The translations under genes were made by a program, and so were the position numbers. From NCBI RefSeq assembly GCF_024349685.1, contig NZ_AP025944.1, positions 1,804,001 through 1,868,000 of the forward strand: 64,000 nt of DNA. The letters are read 5' to 3'. Shown piece by piece: positions 29,259-36,628 of this stretch. Each line of letters starts with the position of its first letter. Positions within the stretch are counted from its first letter, which is position 1. The DNA comes from Pseudomonas sp. LRP2-20. GTDB lineage: Bacteria; Pseudomonadota; Gammaproteobacteria; Pseudomonadales; Pseudomonadaceae. A model generated the notes under the pieces. That model had not been told where the DNA came from and searched no databases. It saw nothing but the letters and a program-made list of their open reading frames with translations.

Positions 29259-30605
29259 TTAGCATCTGTGCAGCTTTACATTTAGAAAAGTGTTATTTCG
29301 CATTGATATGGGCACTGCTTTAGCTGCAGCTGCAAGGCTTTGGATCTTTGTTCTCCACTGTGGGCCAATCGTTGAGTTGACCTGCCGGTCACCGAAACCT
29401 CCAATGATATCCTTGCCACCAGCGAACAAATCAGGGTTATGAAGCGCTGCTATGGTTGACATCTCCCTTTTTGCCTTTTTTGTGGCAAGTTCTTCTGCTT
29501 CAAGGAAGTCATGATCTTGAAGGAGCTCTTCTAAGAAACGGTTGATGAAGGCATCCTCCTGATCTCTCCTTGCTCGCTTGGCATTGTTCGGGTTTCGAAG
29601 GATAGGGTCGGCAATGTTTTGCAGGAACTCCTGAACAGTTAAGTTATTCATGCCTTTCTCTTGGCCGCCCAGTTGCCGGTCAAATTCTCCAATTTTAGAG
29701 TTTGGCAGCTTATCCGCCTTAAAGCAGTCGACGTTATACAGCGTCATGGTACTCGGCTTGTTCTTTGCCGGCTCCTTGTCTTTCCCCGCTGGCCGGTTCG
29801 GCTGCGCAGGCTGCGGCTCACTCATCGCGCCTTTGCGCCGCTCCGGCACCTGCAGGTCCGGCCGTTTCTTCAGGGCCTCCTCATGCTTGAGCATCCATTG
29901 CCCAATCCTCGCGCCTTTCTTGCTGGCGGCCATTTCCTGAGCCAACACACCGGCATTGCCACCCCCACGGGTGAGGTAGGACACCATGGCGCCCAACAGC
30001 AGCATCACGACTTCCACGTGCCCGGTGGCAATGAAGTGTGCGGCCTGATTGATGGCAAAAGGGTTGTCCTGGCTGAACGCGCTCAGCCCTTGTTCACCGC
30101 GTGGGCCCTCCCAGGCGATACCAATGCCATCCAGGTAGCACTCGCCAATGCGCGGCAAGCCGTCGACGAAGAACTCGGCGAGGGAGGCGATGCCCAGCAC
30201 ACCGAGGATCCAGCCGCTGACCTTGAAGCCGATGGCGGTACCTGCAACCCCGCCGGGAAATGCACCGACGCCGCCGGCGAAGGCACCGATGCCGGCACCG
30301 AGCAGGCCGCCAGTAAGGGCGCTGCCGGCGACGATCATCGCCATCTGCTCGGCGACGCCGAGCAGGTCGTTGAGGATGCTTTTGATGTCGAGGTCGGCGA
30401 AGCGCTGGCGCAGCAGTTCGCCCGCTACCCATTCGGCCTTGTAAAAAGCGCGCCGCACGCTGTCGACACGGCGCAGGTTGAGGGCCAGTGACGGTACTTC
30501 TTCGTTGAGGTAGGTACGGAAATGGGCGCCTCCCTGATAGCCCATTTCATCGGTGATGCGTGACTCGATATCGTGCCAGGTGGGCACGATGTGCCAGAGC
30601 AGCAT
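29259..30605 (-). CDS. Tde1-like antibacterial DNase effector (glycine-zipper N-terminus, Ntox15 C-terminus)
   Basis: A 448-residue polymorphic toxin. Residues 1-90 (WHDIESRITDEMGYQGGAHFR) form a conserved effector N-terminus that I believe is DUF6861. Residues 94-136 are a glycine-zipper membrane segment (GAGIGAFAGGVGAFPGGVAG), and 198-213 is a second hydrophobic stretch. Residues 250-285 are a Pro/Lys-rich linker. Residues 287-448 match Ntox15 (EFDRQLGGQEKGMNNLTV; ALHNPDLFAGG with catalytic HxxD at His389/Asp392; VNSTIGPQW). Tde1 of Agrobacterium has the same plan: the zipper aids entry and the HxxD domain cleaves DNA. GGGAG precedes the ATG. No VgrG, PAAR, Hcp or DUF4123 chaperone is in the window. 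The C-terminal third is AT-richer than the rest. Confidence 0.85.
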   Translation of the reverse strand: MLLWHIVPTWHDIESRITDEMGYQGGAHFRTYLNEEVPSLALNLRRVDSVRRAFYKAEWVAGELLRQRFADLDIKSILNDLLGVAEQMAMIVAGSALTGGLLGAGIGAFAGGVGAFPGGVAGTAIGFKVSGWILGVLGIASLAEFFVDGLPRIGECYLDGIGIAWEGPRGEQGLSAFSQDNPFAINQAAHFIATGHVEVVMLLLGAMVSYLTRGGGNAGVLAQEMAASKKGARIGQWMLKHEEALKKRPDLQVPERRKGAMSEPQPAQPNRPAGKDKEPAKNKPSTMTLYNVDCFKADKLPNSKIGEFDRQLGGQEKGMNNLTVQEFLQNIADPILRNPNNAKRARRDQEDAFINRFLEELLQDHDFLEAEELATKKAKREMSTIAALHNPDLFAGGKDIIGGFGDRQVNSTIGPQWRTKIQSLAAAAKAVPISMRNNTFLNVKLHRC

Positions 30606-31105
30606 GAGGCGTCTCCCTGCCAGTTTTGTGCAGGGGAATCACATCATGGGGTGGGGGTAGGACGTTCCTGAGTCAGTTGTAGGAAAAGTCGATTCGATGC
30701 TGCTGGGGGACGTTCGGGATTGGGTTGATGCTGCGAGGGGTACCACTGGAGGGATTTGGCGCCCTTGAGATCGAGCGCCGCCCGCGCGGCGCATCGCGAG
30801 CTGCGCTCGCTCCTACGTTTGTTTCGGGCCAGTAACGCCTGTGCCTGGCGCGCGCGACCGCCTTGTTGGCACGACGCGATATAGCGCCATGCGCCCAGGC
30901 ATTCGCGCGCAAATCCCCCAGGAATCATTGGCCCGAAACAAACGTAGGAGCGAGCGCAGCTCGCGATGCGCCGCGCGGGCGGCGCTCGATCTCAAGGGCG
31001 CTGCAAGGCTCTCGGCGAACCCCATCACCCCCACAAAAAGGTCCATAATCCCCCCTTAATCCCCCCATAGTGCAATGCCAGTCACACCACTCCGGGAGCC
31101 CCACC
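30606..31105. other. 500-bp non-coding gap upstream of the toxin and two-component genes
   Basis: The gap contains a 73-bp perfect inverted repeat (30759-31001), and presumably the divergent promoters of the toxin and response-regulator genes, though I find no convincing -35/-10 pair. Short open frames across the repeat are by-products of its high GC content and show no family features. Confidence 0.6.
30759..31001. repeat. Perfect 73-bp inverted repeat with 97-bp loop
   Basis: The left arm (30759-30831, gcgcccttgagatcgagcgc ... gtttgtttcgggcca) and right arm (30929-31001) are exact reverse complements over 73 bases. The arms contain nested GC-rich palindromes (cgccgcccgcgcggcg, gcgagctgcgctcgc). 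No transposase frame lies in the loop. It looks like a mobile non-coding repeat of the REP/MITE kind, different from the short REP pairs elsewhere in the window. Confidence 0.9.
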
Positions 31106-31789
31106 ATGCACGTTCTGCTCTGCGAGGACGACGACCTGATCGCCAGCGGCATCTGCGCCGGCCTCACCGCCCAGGGCCTGACTGTCGACCGCGTGGCCAA
31201 TGCCGCCAGTGCCCGGGCCCTGCTGCAGGCGGCACAGTTCGACGTGATGATCCTCGACCTCGGCCTGCCCGACGAAGATGGCCTCAAACTGCTGCGCCGC
31301 CTGCGCCAGCAGGGTGTGGACCTGCCGGTGCTGGTACTCACCGCACGCGATGCGGTCACCGACCGGGTCGATGGCCTGCAGGCGGGCGCCGACGACTACC
31401 TGCTCAAACCCTTCGACCTGCGCGAACTGGCTGCGCGCCTGCATACCCTGCTGCGCCGGGTAGCGGGGCGGGCGGTCAACGTGATCGAGCATGGCCCGCT
31501 GCGCTACGACCCGAGCAGCTGCGAAGCGACCCTGGCCGGCCAGCCTGTGGACCTGTCGCGGCGTGAACAGGCGCTGCTCCAGGCCTTGCTGCAGAACCCC
31601 GGCCGGGTGCTGTCCAGCGAACAGCTCAAAGACTGCGTGTACGGCTTCAGCGATGAGGTCGAAAGCAACGCGCTGAACGTGCATATCCACCACCTGCGGC
31701 GCAAGCTCGGCAACAGCATCGTCGAGACCGTGCGTGGCCTGGGTTATCGCCTGGGGCCTGCGCAGGCGCCGCAAGAGGCTGCCTCATGA
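31106..31789 (+). CDS. OmpR-family response regulator (QseB/PmrA-like)
   Basis: A 227-residue two-component regulator: receiver domain with acidic triad and phospho-acceptor Asp51 (MILDLGLPDEDG), the switch Lys in YLLKPFD, then a winged-helix DNA-binding domain (LSRREQALLQALLQNPGRVLSSEQL, NVHIHHLRRKLG). The ATG at 31106 has GGGAG upstream and begins the receiver directly (MHVLLCEDDD); a longer in-frame start is less likely. It overlaps the sensor-kinase gene by four bases. The signal sensed is unknown. Confidence 0.9.
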   Translation: MHVLLCEDDDLIASGICAGLTAQGLTVDRVANAASARALLQAAQFDVMILDLGLPDEDGLKLLRRLRQQGVDLPVLVLTARDAVTDRVDGLQAGADDYLLKPFDLRELAARLHTLLRRVAGRAVNVIEHGPLRYDPSSCEATLAGQPVDLSRREQALLQALLQNPGRVLSSEQLKDCVYGFSDEVESNALNVHIHHLRRKLGNSIVETVRGLGYRLGPAQAPQEAAS

Positions 31790-33108
31790 GCCTGCGGGTA
31801 CGCCTGAGCCTGATCCTCGGCACTGCCTTCATCATCATCTGGGCGCTGGCGGCGGCGTGGATGCTGCGCGACCTGCGCCAGCAGATGATGTTCTCCCTCG
31901 ACCAGCGCCTGGTGGCCTCGGCACGCATGGTCGCCGGGCTGATCGACCAGTTGCCGCAACCGCTGGCGGCCAAGGGCGAGGATGCGCATTTTTCCGCCGA
32001 CCAGTTGAGCGTGCCCGATGGCATGGCCTGTCAGGTGAGTTCCCTGCGCGGCGAGATCCTTGCCAGCAACCACAAGCATGACGGCGCCATGGACGACCAG
32101 CGCAGCGGCTTCCGCGACCAGACCATCGATGGCGCGCTGTGGCGCACCTTCACCTACAGCCACGGTGATGTGCGCATCACCACCGCCGACCGGCACATGG
32201 AGCGCGAGGCACTGAACCAGTCGATTCTGCTGGCGGCCTCGGCACCGGTGCTGATGGCCCTGCTCGGCAGCCTCGGCCTGCTGTGGATCGGCTTGGGCAA
32301 AGGCCTGGAGCCACTCAATCGCATGCGTGATGCCCTGCGCCGACGGCGTGCCGACAGTGTCGAGCCGTTGCAGGTGGCCGGTTTGCCCAGCGAACTGCAA
32401 CCGTTGCTCGAGACTCAGAATCAGCTGTTCCTGCGTATTGCCCAGACCATCGAGCGCGAACGGCGCCTGACCGACGATGCCGCCCACGAACTGCGCAGCC
32501 CATTGACGGCCATCAAGACCCACCTGCAGGTGGCGCGCATGACCGACGGCGCAGTGCGCGAGCAGGCTCTGGAGCATGCCGAGCAAGGCGCCGATCGCAT
32601 GCACCGGACCCTGGAGCAGCTGCTGATGCTGGCGCGGGTCGAGGGCAGCCTGTCGTTCGAGGACGGTGTGCAGTGCAGCGCCGAGCAGGTTGCCCGCCAG
32701 GCGGTGCAGGATGCTGGCGGCGGTGACAACCGGCGCATCGTCTTGCGCCTGCCCGAAGAGGCGACGCAGATCTACCTGGGCATGCCTGCGCCGCTGGCGG
32801 TGGCGGCGTTGCGCAACCTGCTCGACAACGCCTTGCGCCACGGTGGCGATACCGAGGTGGAGCTGGAGGTGCAGATGGCCGACGGGCAGGTGGGGTTCAT
32901 GGTGCGTGACCATGGGCCGGGCATTGCCGAAGCCGACCTGCAGCACCTGACCGAGCGCTTCTGGCGCAATGGCCAGAGCGGTGGGTGTGGGTTGGGGCTG
33001 GCGATCGTACAGGCGATCGTGCAGCGCTGTGCCGGCAGCCTCAGGTTTGACAGTCGCAGTGATGGGCTGCGGGTGGTGCTACAAGTGCCGGCGCGTTCGG
33101 CCAGCTGA
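31786..33108 (+). CDS. Sensor histidine kinase (QseC/PmrB-like)
   Basis: A 440-residue inner-membrane kinase: TM1 at about residues 8-27, a periplasmic segment of about 120 residues, TM2 near 150-168, then the dimerisation helix with phospho-acceptor His234 (DDAAHELRSPLTAIK) and the ATP-binding domain with N box (LRNLLDNALRHGG), G1 (DHGPGI) and G2 (GCGLGLAIV). It pairs with the regulator upstream through an ATGA overlap. The next downstream gene, pvdH, has its own promoter, so no functional link to pyoverdine follows from position alone. Confidence 0.9.
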   Translation: MSLRVRLSLILGTAFIIIWALAAAWMLRDLRQQMMFSLDQRLVASARMVAGLIDQLPQPLAAKGEDAHFSADQLSVPDGMACQVSSLRGEILASNHKHDGAMDDQRSGFRDQTIDGALWRTFTYSHGDVRITTADRHMEREALNQSILLAASAPVLMALLGSLGLLWIGLGKGLEPLNRMRDALRRRRADSVEPLQVAGLPSELQPLLETQNQLFLRIAQTIERERRLTDDAAHELRSPLTAIKTHLQVARMTDGAVREQALEHAEQGADRMHRTLEQLLMLARVEGSLSFEDGVQCSAEQVARQAVQDAGGGDNRRIVLRLPEEATQIYLGMPAPLAVAALRNLLDNALRHGGDTEVELEVQMADGQVGFMVRDHGPGIAEADLQHLTERFWRNGQSGGCGLGLAIVQAIVQRCAGSLRFDSRSDGLRVVLQVPARSAS

Positions 33109-33117
33109 TTTTCATTA

Positions 33118-33227
33118 CCTGTGCTGGCCCTTTCGCGGGTAAACCCGCTCCCACAGGTACGCCAAAGCACTTGAAATCTGTGCTGATCCTGTGGGAGCGG
33201 GTTTACCCGCGAAAGGGCCAGCACAGG
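33118..33227. repeat. REP pair, perfect 40-base inverted repeat
   Basis: Bases 33118-33157 and 33188-33227 are exact reverse complements (cctgtgctggccctttcgcg ...) with a 30-base spacer. This is a REP pair with extended arms, 10 bases after the kinase stop codon and just before the pvdH promoter. Confidence 0.9.
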
Positions 33228-33250
33228 CTAACGAAATTCCTGTAACAACC

Positions 33251-33276
33251 GCTAAATCCTCCCCGCACTCAAGCGT
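33251..33276 (+). promoter_or_regulatory. PvdS-dependent promoter of pvdH
   Basis: GCTAAATCC matches the iron-starvation box, with TAAAT at 33253-33257 and CGT at 33274-33276 (N16). It lies about 47 bases upstream of the pvdH start codon. Confidence 0.85.
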
Positions 33277-33322
33277 TTTCCAAGCGATAACTGCCCATTC
33301 GCTTGCTTGCGAGGATTTACCC

Positions 33323-34714
33323 ATGTCCACCGCTACCAGCCTTGCCCAGGTGCCGCCGGCCAGCGCGCCGCAACCGTTGTACGAATTCACTGACTCGCCC
33401 TTGCTGCAGCGTCAGCAGCAACAGGAATCCAACGCCCGCAGCTACCCCCGGCGCATCCCGCTGGCGCTCAAGCGTGCCCGCGGTATCCACGTCGAGGACG
33501 TCGAAGGCCGCCAGTTCATCGACTGCCTCGCTGGCGCAGGGACCCTGGCCCTGGGCCACAACCACCCGGTGGTGATCGAAGCCATCCAGCGCGTGCTGGC
33601 CGACGAACTGCCGCTGCATACCTTGGACCTGACCACGCCGGTCAAGGACCGCTTCGTCCAGGACCTGTTCGGCATCCTGCCCGAAGCCCTGCGCCGCGAG
33701 GCCAAGGTGCAGTTCTGCGGGCCGACCGGCACCGACGCGGTGGAGGCGGCGCTCAAGCTGGTGCGCGGTGCCACCGGGCGCAGCACCGTGCTGGCCTTCC
33801 ACGGCGCCTACCACGGCATGAGCCAGGGCGCGCTGAGCCTGATGGGCAGCCACGGCCCCAAGCAGCCGCTTGGCGCGCTGCTGAGCAATGGCGTGCAGTT
33901 CATGCCATACCCTTACGACTACCGTTGCCCGTTCGGCCTGGGCGGTGAAGCCGGGGTCAAGGCCAACCTGCACTACCTGGAAAACCTGCTGCTGGACCCG
34001 GAAAGCGGCGTGCCGCTGCCGGCAGCGGTGATCCTTGAAGTGGTACAGGGCGAGGGCGGGGTGATCCCGGCCGATATCGCATGGCTCAAGGGCGTGCGGC
34101 GTATCACCGAGCAGGCTGGCGTGGCGCTGATCGTCGACGAGATCCAGAGCGGCTTCGCCCGTACCGGGCGGATGTTCGCCTTCGAGCATGCCGGCATCGT
34201 CCCGGACGTGGTCACGTTGTCCAAGGCCATTGGTGGCAGCCTGCCGCTGGCGGTGGTGGTGTACCGCGACTGGCTGGATACCTGGAAGCCAGGCGCCCAT
34301 GCCGGCACCTTCCGCGGCAATCAGATGGCCATGGCTGCCGGTTCGGCGGTGATCAACTACCTGGTCGAGCATCGCCTGGCCGAACATGCCGAGGCCATGG
34401 GCCTGCGCTTGCGTGATCACCTGCAGCGGCTGCAACGGGATTATCCGCAATTGGGCGATATTCGTGGCCGTGGCTTGATGCTTGGCGTGGAACTGGTCGA
34501 TCCGCAGGGGCAGCCCGATGCGCTGGGCCACCCGCCCGCCAATCGGCTGCTGGCCCCCAAGGTCCAACGCGAATGCCTCAAGCGTGGCCTGATCCTCGAA
34601 CTGGGCGGGCGCCATGGCGCCGTGGTGCGCTTCCTGCCGCCGCTGATCATCAGCGCACAGCAGATCGACGAGGTCGCGCAGCGCTTTGCCGAGGCAGTGG
34701 CCGCAGCCGTTTGA
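33323..34714 (+). CDS. pvdH: Diaminobutyrate--2-oxoglutarate transaminase, PvdH
   Basis: A 463-residue class-III aminotransferase that makes L-2,4-diaminobutyrate from aspartate semialdehyde and glutamate, the precursor of the Dab unit loaded by PvdL. Visible features are the cofactor-binding stretch FCGPTGTDAVEAALK, FHGAYHGMS, LIVDEIQSGFARTG and the PLP lysine Lys301 in TLSKAIGG. The ATG at 33323 has GAGGAT upstream; the preceding in-frame codons lie inside the promoter and REP region. The PvdS promoter directly upstream and the PvdL Dab code agree on its role. Confidence 0.93.
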   Translation: MSTATSLAQVPPASAPQPLYEFTDSPLLQRQQQQESNARSYPRRIPLALKRARGIHVEDVEGRQFIDCLAGAGTLALGHNHPVVIEAIQRVLADELPLHTLDLTTPVKDRFVQDLFGILPEALRREAKVQFCGPTGTDAVEAALKLVRGATGRSTVLAFHGAYHGMSQGALSLMGSHGPKQPLGALLSNGVQFMPYPYDYRCPFGLGGEAGVKANLHYLENLLLDPESGVPLPAAVILEVVQGEGGVIPADIAWLKGVRRITEQAGVALIVDEIQSGFARTGRMFAFEHAGIVPDVVTLSKAIGGSLPLAVVVYRDWLDTWKPGAHAGTFRGNQMAMAAGSAVINYLVEHRLAEHAEAMGLRLRDHLQRLQRDYPQLGDIRGRGLMLGVELVDPQGQPDALGHPPANRLLAPKVQRECLKRGLILELGGRHGAVVRFLPPLIISAQQIDEVAQRFAEAVAAAV

Positions 34715-34722
34715 GTTCAGGA

Positions 34723-34743
34723 GGGCCGCGTTGCGGCCCTTTC
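34723..34743 (+). terminator. Terminator after pvdH
   Basis: Hairpin GGGCCGCGTTGCGGCCC with a short TTTC tail, 9 bases after the pvdH stop and before the convergent gene. Confidence 0.65.
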
Positions 34744-34754
34744 GCTTGTCCTGC

Positions 34755-35210
34755 TCAGTCGCAGGTTTCACCCTGGCGCCAATAGCCCATTGTCATCAGG
34801 CGCTCGCGCTGCAGCCCGCGCTGCTTGGGCAGGTGCCGGCGAATATCCAGCACCGTCGCCGATTCCCCGGCCACCCAGGCATAGAACGCGCTTTCCAACG
34901 GCAGGCTCGCCAGTTCGCGCACGGCATGCTGCATGGCGTGGCCATGGTCGCAGCGCAGCAGCTCGCGGGGCAGCCAGTGCAGGCGAGTATTGGCGCTGTG
35001 GCGCAGGGGCAAGCAATCAGCCTCCTGCGGGACTTCGATGAAGGCTTCCACGGCCAGTTCGGGCTGCTGCTCTGCCAGCGCTTCGAGAATGCCGGCGATG
35101 GCGGGCAGTGCCGTTTCGTCGCCGATCAGCAGGGCATGGCGCGTACCTTGTGGCGGCTTCCACTCATAGCCGCCGGGATCACCGGCGTAGGACAGGTTCG
35201 GCGCCACCAT
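34755..35210 (-). CDS. Truncated siderophore-interacting protein (C-terminal SIP domain only)
   Basis: A 151-residue product that begins abruptly inside the ViuB/SIP family: MVAPNLSYAGDPGGYEWKPP, then the NAD(P)H-binding half with LLIGDETALPAIAGILEAL, AFYAWVAGESATVLDIRRHL and the C-terminal MGYWRQGE. The N-terminal FAD-binding barrel (about 110 residues in this family) is absent; the DNA where it should be is occupied by opmQ. The ATG overlaps the opmQ stop (TGATG), so translation by coupling is possible. Full-length relatives reduce ferric siderophores. Without the flavin domain this one is probably a remnant, or has another role. Confidence 0.7.
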   Translation of the reverse strand: MVAPNLSYAGDPGGYEWKPPQGTRHALLIGDETALPAIAGILEALAEQQPELAVEAFIEVPQEADCLPLRHSANTRLHWLPRELLRCDHGHAMQHAVRELASLPLESAFYAWVAGESATVLDIRRHLPKQRGLQRERLMTMGYWRQGETCD

Positions 35211-36625
35211 CAGCCGTTGTCCGCGTTCGCTAGCTGCCAGCCACCGCCCAACGCCTTGTACAACGCCACGCTGCCCTGCAGGCGCGCCAGGCGCAACTGA
35301 GCCTGCTGGTCCTGGGCGAGATAGAGCGTGCGCTGGGTTTGCAGCACGCTCAGCAGGGTTTCGGCCCCGGCCGCGTAGCGCCGCTGGGCCAGGTCGAAGG
35401 CCAGGCGCGCCTGTTCGACTTCCTGGTCCTGCCACTGGCGCTGCTGTTCGACGCCACGGATCGCATTGAGGGCCTTCTCGACATCGGCGAAGCCCGCCAG
35501 GATGCTGCTGCGATAGCTTTCCAGCAGCTCGTCCTGCTCGGCTTCGGCCAACTGCTGTGCCGCTCGCAGCCGGCCATTGTTGAAGATCGGTGCGACCAGG
35601 CCGGCGGTCAGGGTGTAATAAGTGCTGTCGAAGACCTCGGCGAGGGTGCGTGCGCCGGTGCCGAGGTTGGCGCCCAAGGTCACTTTTGGCAGCAGGGCGG
35701 CCCTGGCCACCTGAACATTGGCGTTGGCGGCAGCCAGGCGTGCTTCGGCGGCGGCGATGTCCGGGCGGCGGGTCAGCAGTTCGCTGGGTACGCCGCTGCC
35801 AATGTGCGGCCAGTTCACGGCTTGTAGCGCTTCGCGCATGGAGGGCAAGGCCTGGACCGGGTCGCCCAGCAGGGTGGCTAGGGTCACGCGGTTGTCCTGC
35901 CACTGCTGCTCGAGCAGCGGCACTTGCCGCGCCTGGGCGGCCACCAGGCTGCGCTGCTGGGCCAGTTCCAGGCGTGTCGCAGAGCCGGCGCGCTGGCGTG
36001 TCTCGACCAGCGCCAGGACATCACGGGCGTTACGCAGGTTGAGGCGGGCAATGCGCAGTTGTTCTTCCAGGGCCAGGCCCTGCAGGTAACCGTTGGCCAC
36101 GCTGCTGACCAGTGTCAGTTCCACCGTCTGGCGGTCGAAGCGGCTGGCGTCGAGGCTGTGCAGGGCGCTTGAGCGTGCAGCGCGCAGGCCACCCCAGAAG
36201 TCGATCTCGTAGCTGGCGACCAGTTGCATGCCGAACGAGGTGCTGGTCGGCTCGTACTTGCTGACATCGAGTTGGTCATAGCCCTCGCCATGTAACAGGC
36301 GCTGGCGGCTGCCGTCGAGCTCGAACCTGAGCTCCGGCAGCAGCGGCGCCCCGGCGATCACTGCCCGGGCCTGGGCCTGGCGCACGCGCGCCGTGGCGGC
36401 GGCAAGGTCGTGGGCGTTGTGCCGGGCGCGTGCGACCAGGCGGTCCAGCTCGGCACTGTCGAAGGCGCGCCACCACTGGGCCGATGGCAGGCTGGCAGAG
36501 GCCTGGGCGGTTGCGCCTTGCCAGGCTGAGGGGGCGGCGATGCCGCTGGGTGGCGCCGGTGGCAGGCTGCAGGCGGCGAGGCCCAGGCACAGGGACAACA
36601 GGCTGATGCGGCTTGGCAGGGTCAT
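35210..36625 (-). CDS. opmQ: Outer-membrane factor lipoprotein of the pyoverdine efflux system, OpmQ
   Basis: A 471-residue NodT-type outer-membrane efflux protein. It has a lipoprotein signal (LGLAACSLPP, acylated Cys at residue 19), two OEP domains and the alanine-rich coiled-coil segments of a TolC-like tunnel (AATARVRQAQARAVIAG). With pvdR and pvdT it forms a tripartite exporter that secretes or recycles pyoverdine from the periplasm. It is third in the operon, 3 bases after pvdT, and its stop codon overlaps the start of the SIP remnant. Confidence 0.9.
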   Translation of the reverse strand: MTLPSRISLLSLCLGLAACSLPPAPPSGIAAPSAWQGATAQASASLPSAQWWRAFDSAELDRLVARARHNAHDLAAATARVRQAQARAVIAGAPLLPELRFELDGSRQRLLHGEGYDQLDVSKYEPTSTSFGMQLVASYEIDFWGGLRAARSSALHSLDASRFDRQTVELTLVSSVANGYLQGLALEEQLRIARLNLRNARDVLALVETRQRAGSATRLELAQQRSLVAAQARQVPLLEQQWQDNRVTLATLLGDPVQALPSMREALQAVNWPHIGSGVPSELLTRRPDIAAAEARLAAANANVQVARAALLPKVTLGANLGTGARTLAEVFDSTYYTLTAGLVAPIFNNGRLRAAQQLAEAEQDELLESYRSSILAGFADVEKALNAIRGVEQQRQWQDQEVEQARLAFDLAQRRYAAGAETLLSVLQTQRTLYLAQDQQAQLRLARLQGSVALYKALGGGWQLANADNG

Positions 36626-36628
36626 GGG

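Noticed and set aside
30641..31060. Several short open frames across the 73-bp inverted repeat
   Set aside because: The same peptides occur on both strands because the arms are identical; no ribosome sites or family features.
33118..33227. Possible CRISPR-like repeat
   Set aside because: Only two inverted arms, no regular direct repeats or spacers; it is a REP pair.
35211..35903. N-terminal extension of the siderophore-interacting protein into the opmQ region
   Set aside because: The extended translation is Arg/Pro/Gly-rich noise antiparallel in frame to opmQ codons and does not match the missing FAD domain.
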